A stretch of 51,322 bases of DNA, taken from Micromonosporaceae bacterium. GTDB lineage: Bacteria > Actinomycetota > Actinomycetes > Mycobacteriales > Micromonosporaceae. Below are positions 13,628-22,414 of the stretch, piece by piece. The notes beneath the pieces were generated by a model. The model saw nothing but the letters and a program-made list of their open reading frames with translations. It did no database searches and was not told where the DNA came from. Within the stretch, counting starts at the first letter, position 1. Every line of letters begins with the position of its first letter. The translations under genes and the position numbers were made by a program. The DNA lies in assembly GCA_007130245.1 (NCBI GenBank), contig SLSW01000038.1, positions 1 through 51,322 of the forward strand. Reading direction: 5' to 3'.

Positions 13628-14380
13628 GTGGTCCGCAGGTACGTCACCGGGGTCCGGATGCTGGGCCGCGGCCTGGCCCTGTACGCGCGTACCCCCCGAC
13701 TGCTCCTGCTGGGCCTGCTGCCGGCGGTGCTGGTCGCGCTGCTGTTCGCCGCCGCCCTGGTGGTCCTGCTGGTCTTCCTGGGTGATCTGGCCGCCGCGGT
13801 GACCTGGTTCGCCGCCGGCTGGTCGCCGGGGCCGCGGACAGCCGCGCGGGTGATCGCGGGCGTCGGGATCCTCGGCGTGGCCGCCCTGATCGGTGTGCTC
13901 ACCTACACCGCGGTGACCCTGTTCGTCGGCAACCCGTTCTACGACGCGATCTCGCGGCACGTCGAGGGCGACGTGCCCGACGAGGTGCCGGTCGGGTTCT
14001 GGCGCGGGCTCGGGCGCAGTGTCGCCGACTCGGCGCGGCTGCTGGCGGTCACCCCGCTGTTCGGGGTGCCGCTGTTCGCGGCCGGCCTGGTGCCGGGTCT
14101 CGGCCAGACCGTGGTGCCGGTGGCCGGCGTCGTCACCGGTGGGTGGTTACTCGCGCTGCAGCTGGTCGGGTCGCCGTTCGACCGCCGCGGCCTGCGCCTG
14201 GCCGACCGACGGCGGCTGCTGCGCACCCGCCTGCCGGAGACGCTCGGGTTCGGCACCGCGACGTTCCTGTGCTTCCTCATTCCCGGTGGCGCGGTGCTGG
14301 TGATGCCGGCCGCGGTCGCCGGCGGCGCGCTACTGGCCCAACTGGTCCTGCCCTCGTCCCACCCGGCCGCCGCCTCCTAG
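13628..14380 (+). CDS. EI24-domain membrane protein (CysZ-like)
   Basis: A 250-residue polytopic membrane protein of the EI24/CysZ family. Hydrophobic segments occur near 22-55, 78-100, 140-165 and 215-240, with the family region VTLFVGNPFYDAISRHVEGDVPDE between the second and third. CysZ transports sulfate in E. coli; for actinobacterial members the substrate is not known. It starts 4 nt after alaX and its stop lies about 46 nt before thiD. Confidence 0.75.
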   Translation: MVRRYVTGVRMLGRGLALYARTPRLLLLGLLPAVLVALLFAAALVVLLVFLGDLAAAVTWFAAGWSPGPRTAARVIAGVGILGVAALIGVLTYTAVTLFVGNPFYDAISRHVEGDVPDEVPVGFWRGLGRSVADSARLLAVTPLFGVPLFAAGLVPGLGQTVVPVAGVVTGGWLLALQLVGSPFDRRGLRLADRRRLLRTRLPETLGFGTATFLCFLIPGGAVLVMPAAVAGGALLAQLVLPSSHPAAAS

Positions 14381-14426
14381 AGTGGTCGGTGCCGAGGCGA
14401 AGCTCGCCGACGCGGAGGAGGACCAG

Positions 14427-15239
14427 ATGACCACCCCGGCACCGGTGTACCCGGTGGCGCTGACCGTCGCCAGCACCGACTCCGGCGGCGGCGCGGGCGT
14501 CCCGGCCGACCTGCGCACTTTCCACGCGCTCGGTGTCTACGGCACCTGCGCGATCGCGGCGACCACCGCCCAGAACACGGTCGGCGTGCACGCCATCGAC
14601 GAGCTGCCGGCACGGGCATTGACCGCCCAGATCGACGCGGTCTGCGACGACATTCCGGTGTCCGCGGCCAAGACCGGCGCCCTGCCCAGCGCCGCGCTGC
14701 TCGAGGCGGCCGCGGACGCGTTGCGCCGGCACGCGGTGCCATCGCTGGTCGTCGACCCGGTGGCGATCTCTAAGCATGGGGCGCCGTTGCTGGCCACGGA
14801 CGCGGTGGGGGTGCTGCGCGACCGGCTGCTGCCGCTGGCCGAGGTGGTCACCCCGAACCTGCACGAGACCGAGCTGCTCACCGGGGTGGCGGTGGCCACC
14901 GCGGCCGACCAGCGGCGCGCCGCCGAGGCGCTGCTCGGCTTCGGACCCCGCTGGGTGCTGGTCAAGGGCGGTCACCTGGAGGACTCCGCGCAGGCCGCGG
15001 ATCTGCTCACCGACGGCTCGCAGGAGATCGTGCTGGTGGCCGAGCGCATCGACAACCCGCACACCCACGGCACCGGCTGCACGCTGTCGGCGGCGATCGC
15101 GGCCTACCGCGCGAGCGGCCTGGACGTGCCGACCGCGGCGCGGCAGGCCAAGGAGTTCGTCACCGGCGCGATCCGGCACGGGTTCCCGCTGGGCCACGGG
15201 ATCGGACCGGTGGACGTCATGTGGCGTACCCGCATCTGA
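14427..15239 (+). CDS. thiD: Hydroxymethylpyrimidine/phosphomethylpyrimidine kinase
   Basis: A 270-residue ribokinase-fold enzyme that phosphorylates HMP and then HMP-P in thiamine synthesis. Diagnostic motifs: ASTDSGGGAGVPADLRTFHALGVYG (substrate end), AAKTGAL, LVVDPVAISKHG, VTPNLHETELLTG, LVKGGH, and the catalytic-Asp-region counterpart NPHTHGTGCTLSAAIAAY. The start at 14427 has GGAGGA 4 nt upstream; the frame open from 14382 is probably not translated. No TPP riboswitch is visible upstream. Confidence 0.93.
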   Translation: MTTPAPVYPVALTVASTDSGGGAGVPADLRTFHALGVYGTCAIAATTAQNTVGVHAIDELPARALTAQIDAVCDDIPVSAAKTGALPSAALLEAAADALRRHAVPSLVVDPVAISKHGAPLLATDAVGVLRDRLLPLAEVVTPNLHETELLTGVAVATAADQRRAAEALLGFGPRWVLVKGGHLEDSAQAADLLTDGSQEIVLVAERIDNPHTHGTGCTLSAAIAAYRASGLDVPTAARQAKEFVTGAIRHGFPLGHGIGPVDVMWRTRI

Positions 15240-15292
15240 GGCCCGCACGGACGGTACCGCGCCCGGCCGTCGAACGGCTATGGTGCTGGGCT

Positions 15293-17263
15293 ATGACACC
15301 CCCCTCGGTGCGCCGCGCCGCCCCCACGGTCCTGGTCGCCGCGGTCTTCCTGCTCACAGTGGAGCTGTTGCGCGCGGCCAGCCCGCTGCTGGACCGGGCC
15401 GCTGCCGACCTCGGCGTCATCGGCGCCGCGCAACTGGCCCTGGTCATCTTCATCGCGCCGGCGGTGGTCGGTGTCGCGGTCGCCCTGGCCGGCGCCGGCC
15501 GCACCGTGGTCGGTGCGGTGGCGGTGCTGGTCGCGTTGCGGCTGATCGCACAGGCCCAGGATCCGGCCTCGCTGCTGGTGGTCGGCGCCGGCGCCGCGGC
15601 GGCGGTCGCCGCGCTGGTGCTGGCGGTGCGGCAGGCGCCCTCCGGCGTGGCGGGTGCGGTCGGGGTGCTGCTGGGCACGGTGGCGGACCTGGCCATCCGC
15701 GCGGCGTACGGCAGCTGGGACCTGATCTTCCGGCCCGGCGCGCTGCCGTGGGCGCTGCTGGTGCTGATCTGTGCGGTGGCCCTCGCCGCGGCGGTGGTGG
15801 CGATCCGTCCGGCCCCGGCTCCGGAGGCGACGGTCCCGGAGCCGGCCCCGGCGACGGGCCGGGAGCCGGCCGCCACGGCCGCCACCCCGGCCGCACGGCT
15901 GGCCGCGATCGGGCCGTACCTCGCTCTCTACCTGATGCTCTTCGGCAGCGCGCCGATCGTGGCCGCGCACGCCGGCGTGTCCCTGCCCCTGGCCTCGGCG
16001 GCGCTGATCGCCACCGCGGTCGTCGGCATCGAAATAGTCCGGCGCATGCGGCTGCCCGGCGGCACCGGAGCGATCCCGGAGCCGGACCGCTGGTTCGCCG
16101 GTGCGCTCGCCCTGGCGGCGGCCACCGGTGCGGTGGTCGTGGCGTACTGGCTCACCGGGCCGGTGGTGATCGCGGCCGCCGCACTCGCGGGCCTTGCTGC
16201 CGCGGTGCTGCTGGCCCGGGCGTTGACCCCGGGCGACGGTGCCGCGCCGCGGCGTCCGGCGGTGCGGCTGGCGGTCGCGGCCGGGGCGGCCGGACTGGGG
16301 TACATCCTGCCGGTGATGATCTACCAGGTTCATTACGACCTGGAGTTCCCGTTCGACAACCGGTGGGCGCTGGTGGCCGCCGCGCTGCTGCTCGGCGCGG
16401 CCGGGCTCGGGGTGCGCCCGGGGCATCGCGACGCCGACCGGCGCAGCCTGCTCACCCGCCCCGCTCCGGTGTCCGTGGTGGCGGCGGTGGCGTTGCTGGT
16501 ACCGCTGGCGATGGTGGTCACCCGTCCGGCGGTGCCGGAACCGGATCAGACCGGCGCCACGATCCGGCTGATGAACTGGAACGTCATGTACGGCCGCGAC
16601 CACATGGGCGGGCACGTCGACCCGGAGTCGATCGCGGCGGCGATCGAGGCGGTCGACCCGGACGTGCTGGTGCTGCAGGAGGTCAGCCGGGGTTGGCCGA
16701 TCGGCGGTGGGATGGACATGCTCGAGTGGCTGTCGCGGCGCCTGGAGATGCCGTACGAGTGGGCGCCGGCCGCCGACGGGCAGTTCGGCAACGCGGTGAT
16801 GACCAGGCTGCCGGTCTCCGAGGTGGTCGCCGAGCGGTTCCCGTTCGTGCAGGGGCCGATGGAGCGCTCCTACCAGGCGGTCACGGTCGAGCTGGACAGC
16901 GGTCACCAGCTGCGGGTTTTCAACACCCATTTCCAGCACCGGCGGGAGAACACCCCGACCCGGCTGGTGCACAGCCAGGTGATGCTGGAGGCGTGGAACG
17001 GCCGCCCGCACACCATCATGGCGGGTGACTTCAACTTCTGGCCGAGCTGGGAAGAGGCGGAGGTGTGGGCCGCCGCCGGGTTCTCCTCCGCGCAGGACGA
17101 GGTCGGCGACCCGTTCGAGTTCACGGTGCCGAGCCACGATCCGGACAACCGGGTGGACTACATCTTCGGCACGCCGGACCTGACCTTCTCCGAGTTCGCG
17201 ATCCTGTCCGACGTGGTCAACTCGGACCACTTCCCGCTGGTGGTCACCGTCACGCTGGACTGA
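15293..17263 (+). CDS. Multi-span membrane protein with C-terminal endonuclease/exonuclease/phosphatase domain
   Basis: A 656-residue fusion. The first about 410 residues contain roughly ten hydrophobic segments; residues about 420-656 form an EEP (DNase I-like) domain: IRLMNWNVMYGRD, DPDVLVLQEVSRGW (catalytic Glu), FNTHFQHR, MAGDFNFWPS (Asp/Asn pair), NRVDYIFG and NSDHFPLVVTV (His). The catalytic core looks intact. Such fusions may act on phospholipid-like or glycosyl-inositol substrates at the membrane; this is inference. TATGGT (15279-15284) lies 8 nt before the ATG. Confidence 0.8.
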   Translation: MTPPSVRRAAPTVLVAAVFLLTVELLRAASPLLDRAAADLGVIGAAQLALVIFIAPAVVGVAVALAGAGRTVVGAVAVLVALRLIAQAQDPASLLVVGAGAAAAVAALVLAVRQAPSGVAGAVGVLLGTVADLAIRAAYGSWDLIFRPGALPWALLVLICAVALAAAVVAIRPAPAPEATVPEPAPATGREPAATAATPAARLAAIGPYLALYLMLFGSAPIVAAHAGVSLPLASAALIATAVVGIEIVRRMRLPGGTGAIPEPDRWFAGALALAAATGAVVVAYWLTGPVVIAAAALAGLAAAVLLARALTPGDGAAPRRPAVRLAVAAGAAGLGYILPVMIYQVHYDLEFPFDNRWALVAAALLLGAAGLGVRPGHRDADRRSLLTRPAPVSVVAAVALLVPLAMVVTRPAVPEPDQTGATIRLMNWNVMYGRDHMGGHVDPESIAAAIEAVDPDVLVLQEVSRGWPIGGGMDMLEWLSRRLEMPYEWAPAADGQFGNAVMTRLPVSEVVAERFPFVQGPMERSYQAVTVELDSGHQLRVFNTHFQHRRENTPTRLVHSQVMLEAWNGRPHTIMAGDFNFWPSWEEAEVWAAAGFSSAQDEVGDPFEFTVPSHDPDNRVDYIFGTPDLTFSEFAILSDVVNSDHFPLVVTVTLD

Positions 17264-17300
17264 TCCCCGCCGCCGGGACCGCTCCGGGACCGCGCCGGGG

Positions 17301-18083
17301 TCAGCCGGTGCGCAGCGCCGCCAGCAGGGCGGTCTCGCCGGAGATCTCCAGCACGTCGAACGGCACCCGCCCGAACAGGGCCAGCACCAGGTCGCTGGCG
17401 GTGCCACGGGCCAGTGCGCGCGGGTGGTGGTCGTCGTGATCGAGCCAGGTGTCGGTGTCCAGCAGCGCCACGCCCTCGCCGCGCAGTCGCACGAACCAGG
17501 TGTGTGCCGGGTCGGTCGCGACCAGTTGCATCCCCCCGGTGCGGTCGGTCGGGCCGCGACGCCGGCCCGCCGGCAGCAGCGTGTCCAGCACCTCGGCGAC
17601 CCCGTCGGCCGCCAGCTTCGCTTCGATCGGCTCCACCTGCCCGACGGCGGTCTGGGCGTCCCATCGGTGCACCGCGTTCTCGTGCGCCATCCGCCGGTGC
17701 CAGAATCCTGCCTGTTTGGCCTGCGGTGCCCAGTTCCACGCTGGTAGCTGCACGTCCAGCTTGTCGAGCAGGTCCACCAGCTGCTGGAACTCGTCCTCCC
17801 ACCACTGGATCGCCGCGGTCCCGGTGGGCAGCTGTTCCGGTGTGGGCTCGCCATGGCTCTCCGGCCGGCTGGTGACCCCGCGGCTGACGTGCGAACGGAC
17901 CCGCCGGTACTGCGTACCGAGGTGGTGGATCAAATCCAGCACGGTCCAGTCGGGGCAGGACGGCACCTCGGTGGACAGCCCGGAGGGGCTGCCGGAGGCG
18001 TGCTCGAACGCGACGCGCATGGCCGGCCCGTCGGCGCGCAGCGACGCCAGCCAGAGCTCCTTGCTGCCGTGCGCCCTTGACAT
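17301..18083 (-). CDS. Maleylpyruvate isomerase-like (MDMPI/DinB) family protein
   Basis: A 260-residue protein of the mycothiol-dependent-enzyme/DinB-like superfamily (TIGR03083 type). Typical features are the N-terminal SCPDWTVLDLIHHLGTQYRRV, the WHRRMAHENAVHRWDAQ segment with conserved His residues for a divalent metal, and a C-terminal SCP-like domain (VRLRGEGVALLD...GTASDLVLALFGR). Mycothiol dependence is plausible because mshA is nearby, but not shown. GGGGAGGGGGAAG precedes the start at 18083. It is divergent from murB. Confidence 0.8.
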   Translation of the reverse strand: MSRAHGSKELWLASLRADGPAMRVAFEHASGSPSGLSTEVPSCPDWTVLDLIHHLGTQYRRVRSHVSRGVTSRPESHGEPTPEQLPTGTAAIQWWEDEFQQLVDLLDKLDVQLPAWNWAPQAKQAGFWHRRMAHENAVHRWDAQTAVGQVEPIEAKLAADGVAEVLDTLLPAGRRRGPTDRTGGMQLVATDPAHTWFVRLRGEGVALLDTDTWLDHDDHHPRALARGTASDLVLALFGRVPFDVLEISGETALLAALRTG

Positions 18084-18143
18084 TCGCTTCCCCCTCCCCG
18101 GAGTCCGGTGAGACCCGGTCGACCTCCAGCCTAGGCTTGGTGC

Positions 18144-19223
18144 GTGCCTGACGTCAGTGCCGAACGGCCCGCAGGGGCCGCGCCGACCACCGCCACCTCC
18201 CTGGCCGCGTACACCACGCTGCGGTTGGGTGGGCCAGCCGCACAGGTGCTCATCGTCACCGATACGGATGAAATTATTCAAAGTGTACGAGCGAGTGCCG
18301 CGACCGGGGAACCCTCGCTCGTGCTCGGCGGCGGCAGCAACGTGGTCGTCGCCGATGAAGGCTTCCCGGGCACGGTGATCATAATCCGCACGAGCGGTCT
18401 GTGGGTGGTCGACACGGACGACGATACGGTCACGGTGCGGGTCGACGCGGGCGTGCCGTGGGACGAGGTGGTCGCCACCGCGGTCGCGGAGGGGTGGTCC
18501 GGGGTGGAGTGTCTGTCGGGTATTCCGGGTAGCGCCGGCGCCACCCCCATCCAGAACGTCGGTGCGTACGGCCAGGAGGTCGCCGAGACAATCACCGCGG
18601 TACGGGTGCTCGACCGGGTCACCGATGAGGTCCGCACGATGACCCCGGACGAGTGCGCGTTCAGCTACCGGATGAGCGTGTTCAAGCAGTACGACCGATG
18701 GGTGGTGCTGTCCACCGACTTCCGGCTGTGGCGTTCGACACACTCCGCGCCGGTGCGTTACCAGGAACTGGCGCGGGTGCTGGACGTGCCGATCGGCGGG
18801 CACGCGCCACTGGCGGCGGTGCGCGAGGCGGTGCTGGGCCTGCGCCGGGGCAAGGGCATGGTGCTCGATGCGTCCGACCACGACACCTGGTCGGCCGGGT
18901 CGTTCTTCCTCAACCCGGTGCTCGCCACCACCGAGTGGGAGGAACTGCGGGCCCGCCTTACTGACGCGCCGCCCTGCTGGCCGGCCGGAGACGGCCGCGT
19001 GAAGACCAGCGCCGCCTGGCTGATCGAGCGCGCCGGTTACGGCAAGGGCTACTCGGGGCGCGGGGTGGCGGTCTCGGCCAAGCACAGCCTCGCCCTGACC
19101 AACCGGGGTGACGGCACCACCACGGCGCTGCTGGCGCTGGCGCGCGAGATCCGCGACGGCGTCCACCACCGGTTCGGGGTCACGCTGCAGCCGGAGGCGA
19201 CGCTCATCGGCTGCGAGCTGTGA
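18144..19223 (+). CDS. murB: UDP-N-acetylenolpyruvoylglucosamine reductase
   Basis: A 359-residue FAD enzyme that makes UDP-MurNAc for peptidoglycan. It has the FAD-binding YTTLRLGGPA and LGGGSNVVVADEGF, SGIPGSAGATPIQNVGAYGQE, the FSYRMSVFK region, the catalytic Ser in SAGSFFLNP, and a C-terminal Glu in QPEATLIG. The GTG at 18144 is preceded by TAGGCT (18132-18137) with a 6-nt gap, a clear leaderless pattern. It stands alone, outside any mur cluster, as in M. tuberculosis. Confidence 0.95.
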   Translation: MPDVSAERPAGAAPTTATSLAAYTTLRLGGPAAQVLIVTDTDEIIQSVRASAATGEPSLVLGGGSNVVVADEGFPGTVIIIRTSGLWVVDTDDDTVTVRVDAGVPWDEVVATAVAEGWSGVECLSGIPGSAGATPIQNVGAYGQEVAETITAVRVLDRVTDEVRTMTPDECAFSYRMSVFKQYDRWVVLSTDFRLWRSTHSAPVRYQELARVLDVPIGGHAPLAAVREAVLGLRRGKGMVLDASDHDTWSAGSFFLNPVLATTEWEELRARLTDAPPCWPAGDGRVKTSAAWLIERAGYGKGYSGRGVAVSAKHSLALTNRGDGTTTALLALAREIRDGVHHRFGVTLQPEATLIGCEL

Positions 19224-19224
19224 C

Positions 19225-19267
19225 CGACCGCTGGCGGCCACCGCATCACGGCGGCCGCGCTGGTCGG
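19225..19267. terminator. Possible bidirectional terminator between murB and the SDR gene
   Basis: An imperfect GC-rich inverted repeat with outer arms CCGACC/GGTCGG in the 45-bp convergent gap. No T-tract, so this is a weak call. Confidence 0.3.
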
Positions 19268-19268
19268 G

Positions 19269-20042
19269 TCAGCCCCGGTGGACCTTGTGCTGGGCCGCTT
19301 GCGCCAGCGGGCGCACCACCAGCCTGTCCACGTTGACGTGATGCGGCCGGGTGGCGCACCAGGCGATGCAGTCGGCGACGTCCTCGGCCACCAACGGCTC
19401 CCTCACCCCCTCGTACACCGCCGCGGCGCGCGCGGCGTCGCCGCGGAATCGGTGCAGGGAGAACTCGTCGGTCTTGACCATGCCGGGATCGATCTCGATG
19501 ACCCGCACCGGGCGACCGCACAGCTCCAGGCGCAGCGTCTCGGCGACCGCCGTCTGCCCGTGCTTGGCAGCGGTGTAACCGCCGCCGCCCTCGTAGACGA
19601 TCAGGCCGGCGGTGGAGCTGACCACGACCACGGTGCCGGCGCCGGAGCGCTCCAGCGCGGGCAACAGCGCCTGGGTGACCCGGACCGTGCCGAGCACGTT
19701 CACCTCGTACATCCACCGCCACTCGTCGATGCTGCCGGTCTCGACCGGGTCCAGACCGAGCGCGCCACCGGCGTTGTTGACCAGCAGCGTCAACGGCCCC
19801 GGCACGGCCGCGGCCAGCTGTGCCACCGATTCGTCCGAAGTGACGTCACAGCGTACGGCCTGTGCCGTCCCGCCGTCGGCAGCGATGTCGGCGACCACCG
19901 CGTCGAGCTGGTCGGTGCGGCGCGCCGCGGCGATGACGTCAAATCCTTCGGCCGCCAGGCGGCGGGCGGTGGCCGCGCCGATGCCGCTGGACGCGCCGGT
20001 GACGACCGCGGTGGGCCTACTGGGGATAGCGGGGGCAGTCAT
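19269..20042 (-). CDS. Short-chain dehydrogenase/reductase
   Basis: A 257-residue classical SDR. It shows TGASSGIGAATARRLA (NAD(P) binding), LVNNAGGALG, the catalytic Ser in VVVVSSTAGL, and YTAAKHGQTA (Tyr/Lys). The start at 20042 (MTAPAIPS) is chosen because upstream residues in the same frame are translated simple repeats (VAHAVAHA). CAGGAT lies 6 nt before it. It corresponds by position to Rv0484c, upstream of and divergent from mshA. Substrate unknown. Confidence 0.88.
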   Translation of the reverse strand: MTAPAIPSRPTAVVTGASSGIGAATARRLAAEGFDVIAAARRTDQLDAVVADIAADGGTAQAVRCDVTSDESVAQLAAAVPGPLTLLVNNAGGALGLDPVETGSIDEWRWMYEVNVLGTVRVTQALLPALERSGAGTVVVVSSTAGLIVYEGGGGYTAAKHGQTAVAETLRLELCGRPVRVIEIDPGMVKTDEFSLHRFRGDAARAAAVYEGVREPLVAEDVADCIAWCATRPHHVNVDRLVVRPLAQAAQHKVHRG

Positions 20043-20083
20043 AACCGCATCCTGCACCATCGCGCTCCCGACCGCGATCACTT

Positions 20084-20143
20084 CCGCGTGCGCGACCGCG
20101 TGCGCGACCGCGTGCGCGACCGCGTGCGCTACCGTGAGCGCAA
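20084..20143. repeat. 12-bp tandem repeat between SDR and mshA
   Basis: Three perfect copies of CCGCGTGCGCGA (20084-20119), followed by one copy with one change and one strongly degenerate copy. It lies in the divergent promoter region and not in a supported gene. Confidence 0.9.
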
Positions 20144-20258
20144 CTGAGACGAAGGTCACGCATGCCGGCACCGGAGGTCTTCATGCCCCATCCGGGAACA
20201 TGCTGGTAGCCGCCGTGGTTGGTACCGGTAGCCCCCGTTCGTCGAGCGAAGGAGCGAT

Positions 20259-21548
20259 GTGCGGCGCATCGCCATCATCTCCGTGCATACGTCCCCCCTG
20301 GACCAGCCGGGCACCGGTGACGCAGGCGGCATGAACGTCTACATCGTCGAAGTGGCCAGACGCCTGGCGAGGGCCGGCGTGGAGGTGGAGATCTTCACCC
20401 GGGCCACGTCCAGCCACACCCCCCGTACGGTGGAGCTGGCGCCGGGGGTGTGGGTGCGCCACGTCGTCGCCGGCCCGTTCGAGGGGCTCGCCAAGGAGGA
20501 CCTCCCGGCGCAGTTGTGCGCCTTCACCCACGGGGTGCTGCGCGCGGAGGCTGAACGCGTGCCGGGTTGGTATGACCTGATCCACTCGCACTACTGGCTG
20601 TCCGGCCAGGTGGGTTGGCTGGCCAAGGACCGGTGGGGCGTGCCGCTGGTGCACTCTGCCCACACGCTGGCCAAGGTGAAGAACGCCCAGCTGGCCACCG
20701 GTGACCGGCCGGAGCCACACACCAGGGTCATCGGCGAGGAACAGGTCGTGGCCGAATCCGACCGGCTGGTGGCGAACACGCCCACCGAGGCACGGGAACT
20801 CGCCGATTTGTACGGTGCGCCGGCCGAGCAGGTGTCGGTGGTGGCGCCCGGAGTCGACCTGGAACGGTTCCGGCCGGCCACGGTCGGTTGCGAGAACGTG
20901 GTGCGGCGCCGGGCGCGCCGCGCGGCCGGGCTGCCCGAACGCGGCGCGCTGGTCACCTTCGTGGGTCGCATCCAGCCGCTCAAGGCACCCGACGTGCTGC
21001 TGCGCGCCATCGCGGAGCTGCGCGCGCGCGATCCGCAACGCGACGACGAACTGACCGTGGCCATCGTCGGCGGTCCCAGCGGCAGCGGGCTGGAGCAGCC
21101 GAGCGCCCTGATCGACCTGGCCGGCTCGCTGGGCATCGCCGACCGGGTGCGGTTCCTGCCACCGCAGAGCGCCGACGGGCTCGCGGACATCTACCGCGCG
21201 TCCGATCTGGTGGCGGTGCCCTCGTACAACGAGTCCTTCGGGCTGGTGGCCCTGGAGGCGCAGGCCTGCGGGACGCCGGTGGTCGCCGCGGCCACCGGCG
21301 GGTTGGTGACCGCCGTACGCGACGGCGTGTCGGGCGTGCTGGTGGACGGTCACGACCCGGCGGAGTGGGCCCGGGTGCTCGACGGCCTGCTGGCCACGCC
21401 AGCCCTCCGTGAACGCCTGGCCGCGGGGGCGGTGGCCCACGCCAGCGCTTTCTCGTGGGACCGCACCGCGGACCGGCTGCTGGCGGTCTACCGTGAGGCG
21501 GTGACCGCCAACCGCGCCCGGATCGCCGCCCAACTGGTCGGGTCATGA
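20259..21548 (+). CDS. mshA: D-inositol-3-phosphate glycosyltransferase (mycothiol biosynthesis)
   Basis: A 429-residue GT-B glycosyltransferase that transfers GlcNAc from UDP-GlcNAc to 1L-inositol-1-phosphate, the first step of mycothiol synthesis. Signatures: [78 protein letters not shown] and the E-x7-E region [19 protein letters not shown]. The GTG start at 20259 follows AAGGAG at a good distance. It overlaps ybjN by 4 nt. Its presence marks the organism as a mycothiol producer. Confidence 0.95.
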   Translation: MRRIAIISVHTSPLDQPGTGDAGGMNVYIVEVARRLARAGVEVEIFTRATSSHTPRTVELAPGVWVRHVVAGPFEGLAKEDLPAQLCAFTHGVLRAEAERVPGWYDLIHSHYWLSGQVGWLAKDRWGVPLVHSAHTLAKVKNAQLATGDRPEPHTRVIGEEQVVAESDRLVANTPTEARELADLYGAPAEQVSVVAPGVDLERFRPATVGCENVVRRRARRAAGLPERGALVTFVGRIQPLKAPDVLLRAIAELRARDPQRDDELTVAIVGGPSGSGLEQPSALIDLAGSLGIADRVRFLPPQSADGLADIYRASDLVAVPSYNESFGLVALEAQACGTPVVAAATGGLVTAVRDGVSGVLVDGHDPAEWARVLDGLLATPALRERLAAGAVAHASAFSWDRTADRLLAVYREAVTANRARIAAQLVGS

Positions 21549-22060
21549 GCCCGCACGAGGTCGCGGCGCTGATCGAGTCGGTCTGTGCCGAACGTGAGCT
21601 GCAGTGGGAGTCGACCGGCGAGCGTTCGTACGCGGTCACCCTGCCCGGCACCAACAAGCTCACCACGATCTGCAACCTGGTGGTGGGCGAGCACGCGCTG
21701 CGGGTGGAGGCGTTCGTGATGCGTCAGCCCGACGAGCGGCGTGAACAGCTGTGGGAGTGGCTGCTGCGTCGCAACGCCCGGATGTACGCGGTGGCGTTCG
21801 CCATCGACGCGGTCGGGGACGTGTACCTGACCGGCCGCGTGGGGCTGGGCGGCATGACCGCCGACGAGCTGGACCGGATCCTTGGCGCGGTGCTGACCTA
21901 CGCCGACGAGTCGTTCAACACCATGCTCGAGATCGGCTTCTCCTCGGCGATCCGCCGCGAGTGGGCCTGGCGGGTGTCCCGCGGAGAGTCCACCGCCAAC
22001 CTGGAGGCTTTCCGTCACCTGGCCGAGAAGGGGTCCGCTCAACGCGAGGCCGATTATTGA
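21545..22060 (+). CDS. YbjN-domain protein
   Basis: A 171-residue cytoplasmic protein of the YbjN family (possible secretion-chaperone-like fold). It has the family-like segments [32 protein letters not shown] and [27 protein letters not shown]. The start overlaps the mshA stop (ATGA). The mshA-ybjN pair is conserved in mycobacteria (Rv0486-Rv0487, from memory). Role unknown. Confidence 0.85.
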   Translation: MSPHEVAALIESVCAERELQWESTGERSYAVTLPGTNKLTTICNLVVGEHALRVEAFVMRQPDERREQLWEWLLRRNARMYAVAFAIDAVGDVYLTGRVGLGGMTADELDRILGAVLTYADESFNTMLEIGFSSAIRREWAWRVSRGESTANLEAFRHLAEKGSAQREADY

Positions 22061-22414
22061 CGGTAGCCGGAACACCTAAACCTCGGCGGGTGTGTGACGG
22101 TCGACGCACCTGTTTTCATTGGCGAACCGCCGTGGGGACGCGTACCGTTTCTTCCAGGAGATCGCTGCTCGATGCACTGATCGCTTCTGGGGTAGCAACC
22201 AGGTCGGCCGGAGGTTCTCCGGTTGGGCCGGGTGCGGGAGCAGCGGCCCGGGGGATGGGTGGCACCTTACGCCGTTGGGGGACGGCCGCCACCTTTGACC
22301 GCCGGTGGGCGGCGCCAACGGGGGTGGGCGCCGCCCACCGTTGCGGTTCCCGGCCCGCGATGGTCGCCGACACCGCCACGGCGTTGACTGTCCGCGGCGT
22401 TCTACAGTCCGTGC
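22061..22414. other. 354-bp intergenic region between ybjN and the CaiB-family gene
   Basis: No convincing ORF. It holds a small stem CCGGAG-gtt-CTCCGG near 22209, a perfect 14-bp hairpin (22303-22340) and the promoter of the next gene (TACAGT, 22403-22408, 6 nt before the ATG). It is one of three gene-free gaps above 300 bp in the window. Confidence 0.6.
22303..22340. terminator. Strong GC-rich hairpin, possible terminator
   Basis: CGGTGGGCGGCGCC (22303-22316) pairs perfectly with 22327-22340 around a 10-nt loop (AACGGGGGTG). No T-run follows, so its role as a terminator is uncertain. Confidence 0.5.

Noticed and set aside
18084-19241. N-terminal extension of the MDMPI-type protein to 19241
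   Set aside because: This part is antisense to murB; the real start at 18083 has a strong ribosome-binding site.
20084-20143. CRISPR-like array
   Set aside because: Units are 12 bp and directly adjacent without spacers; it is a simple tandem repeat.
20043-20171. SDR start at 20171 with VAHAVAHA N-terminus
   Set aside because: The extra 43 residues are just translated tandem repeats; the fold begins right after the Met at 20042.
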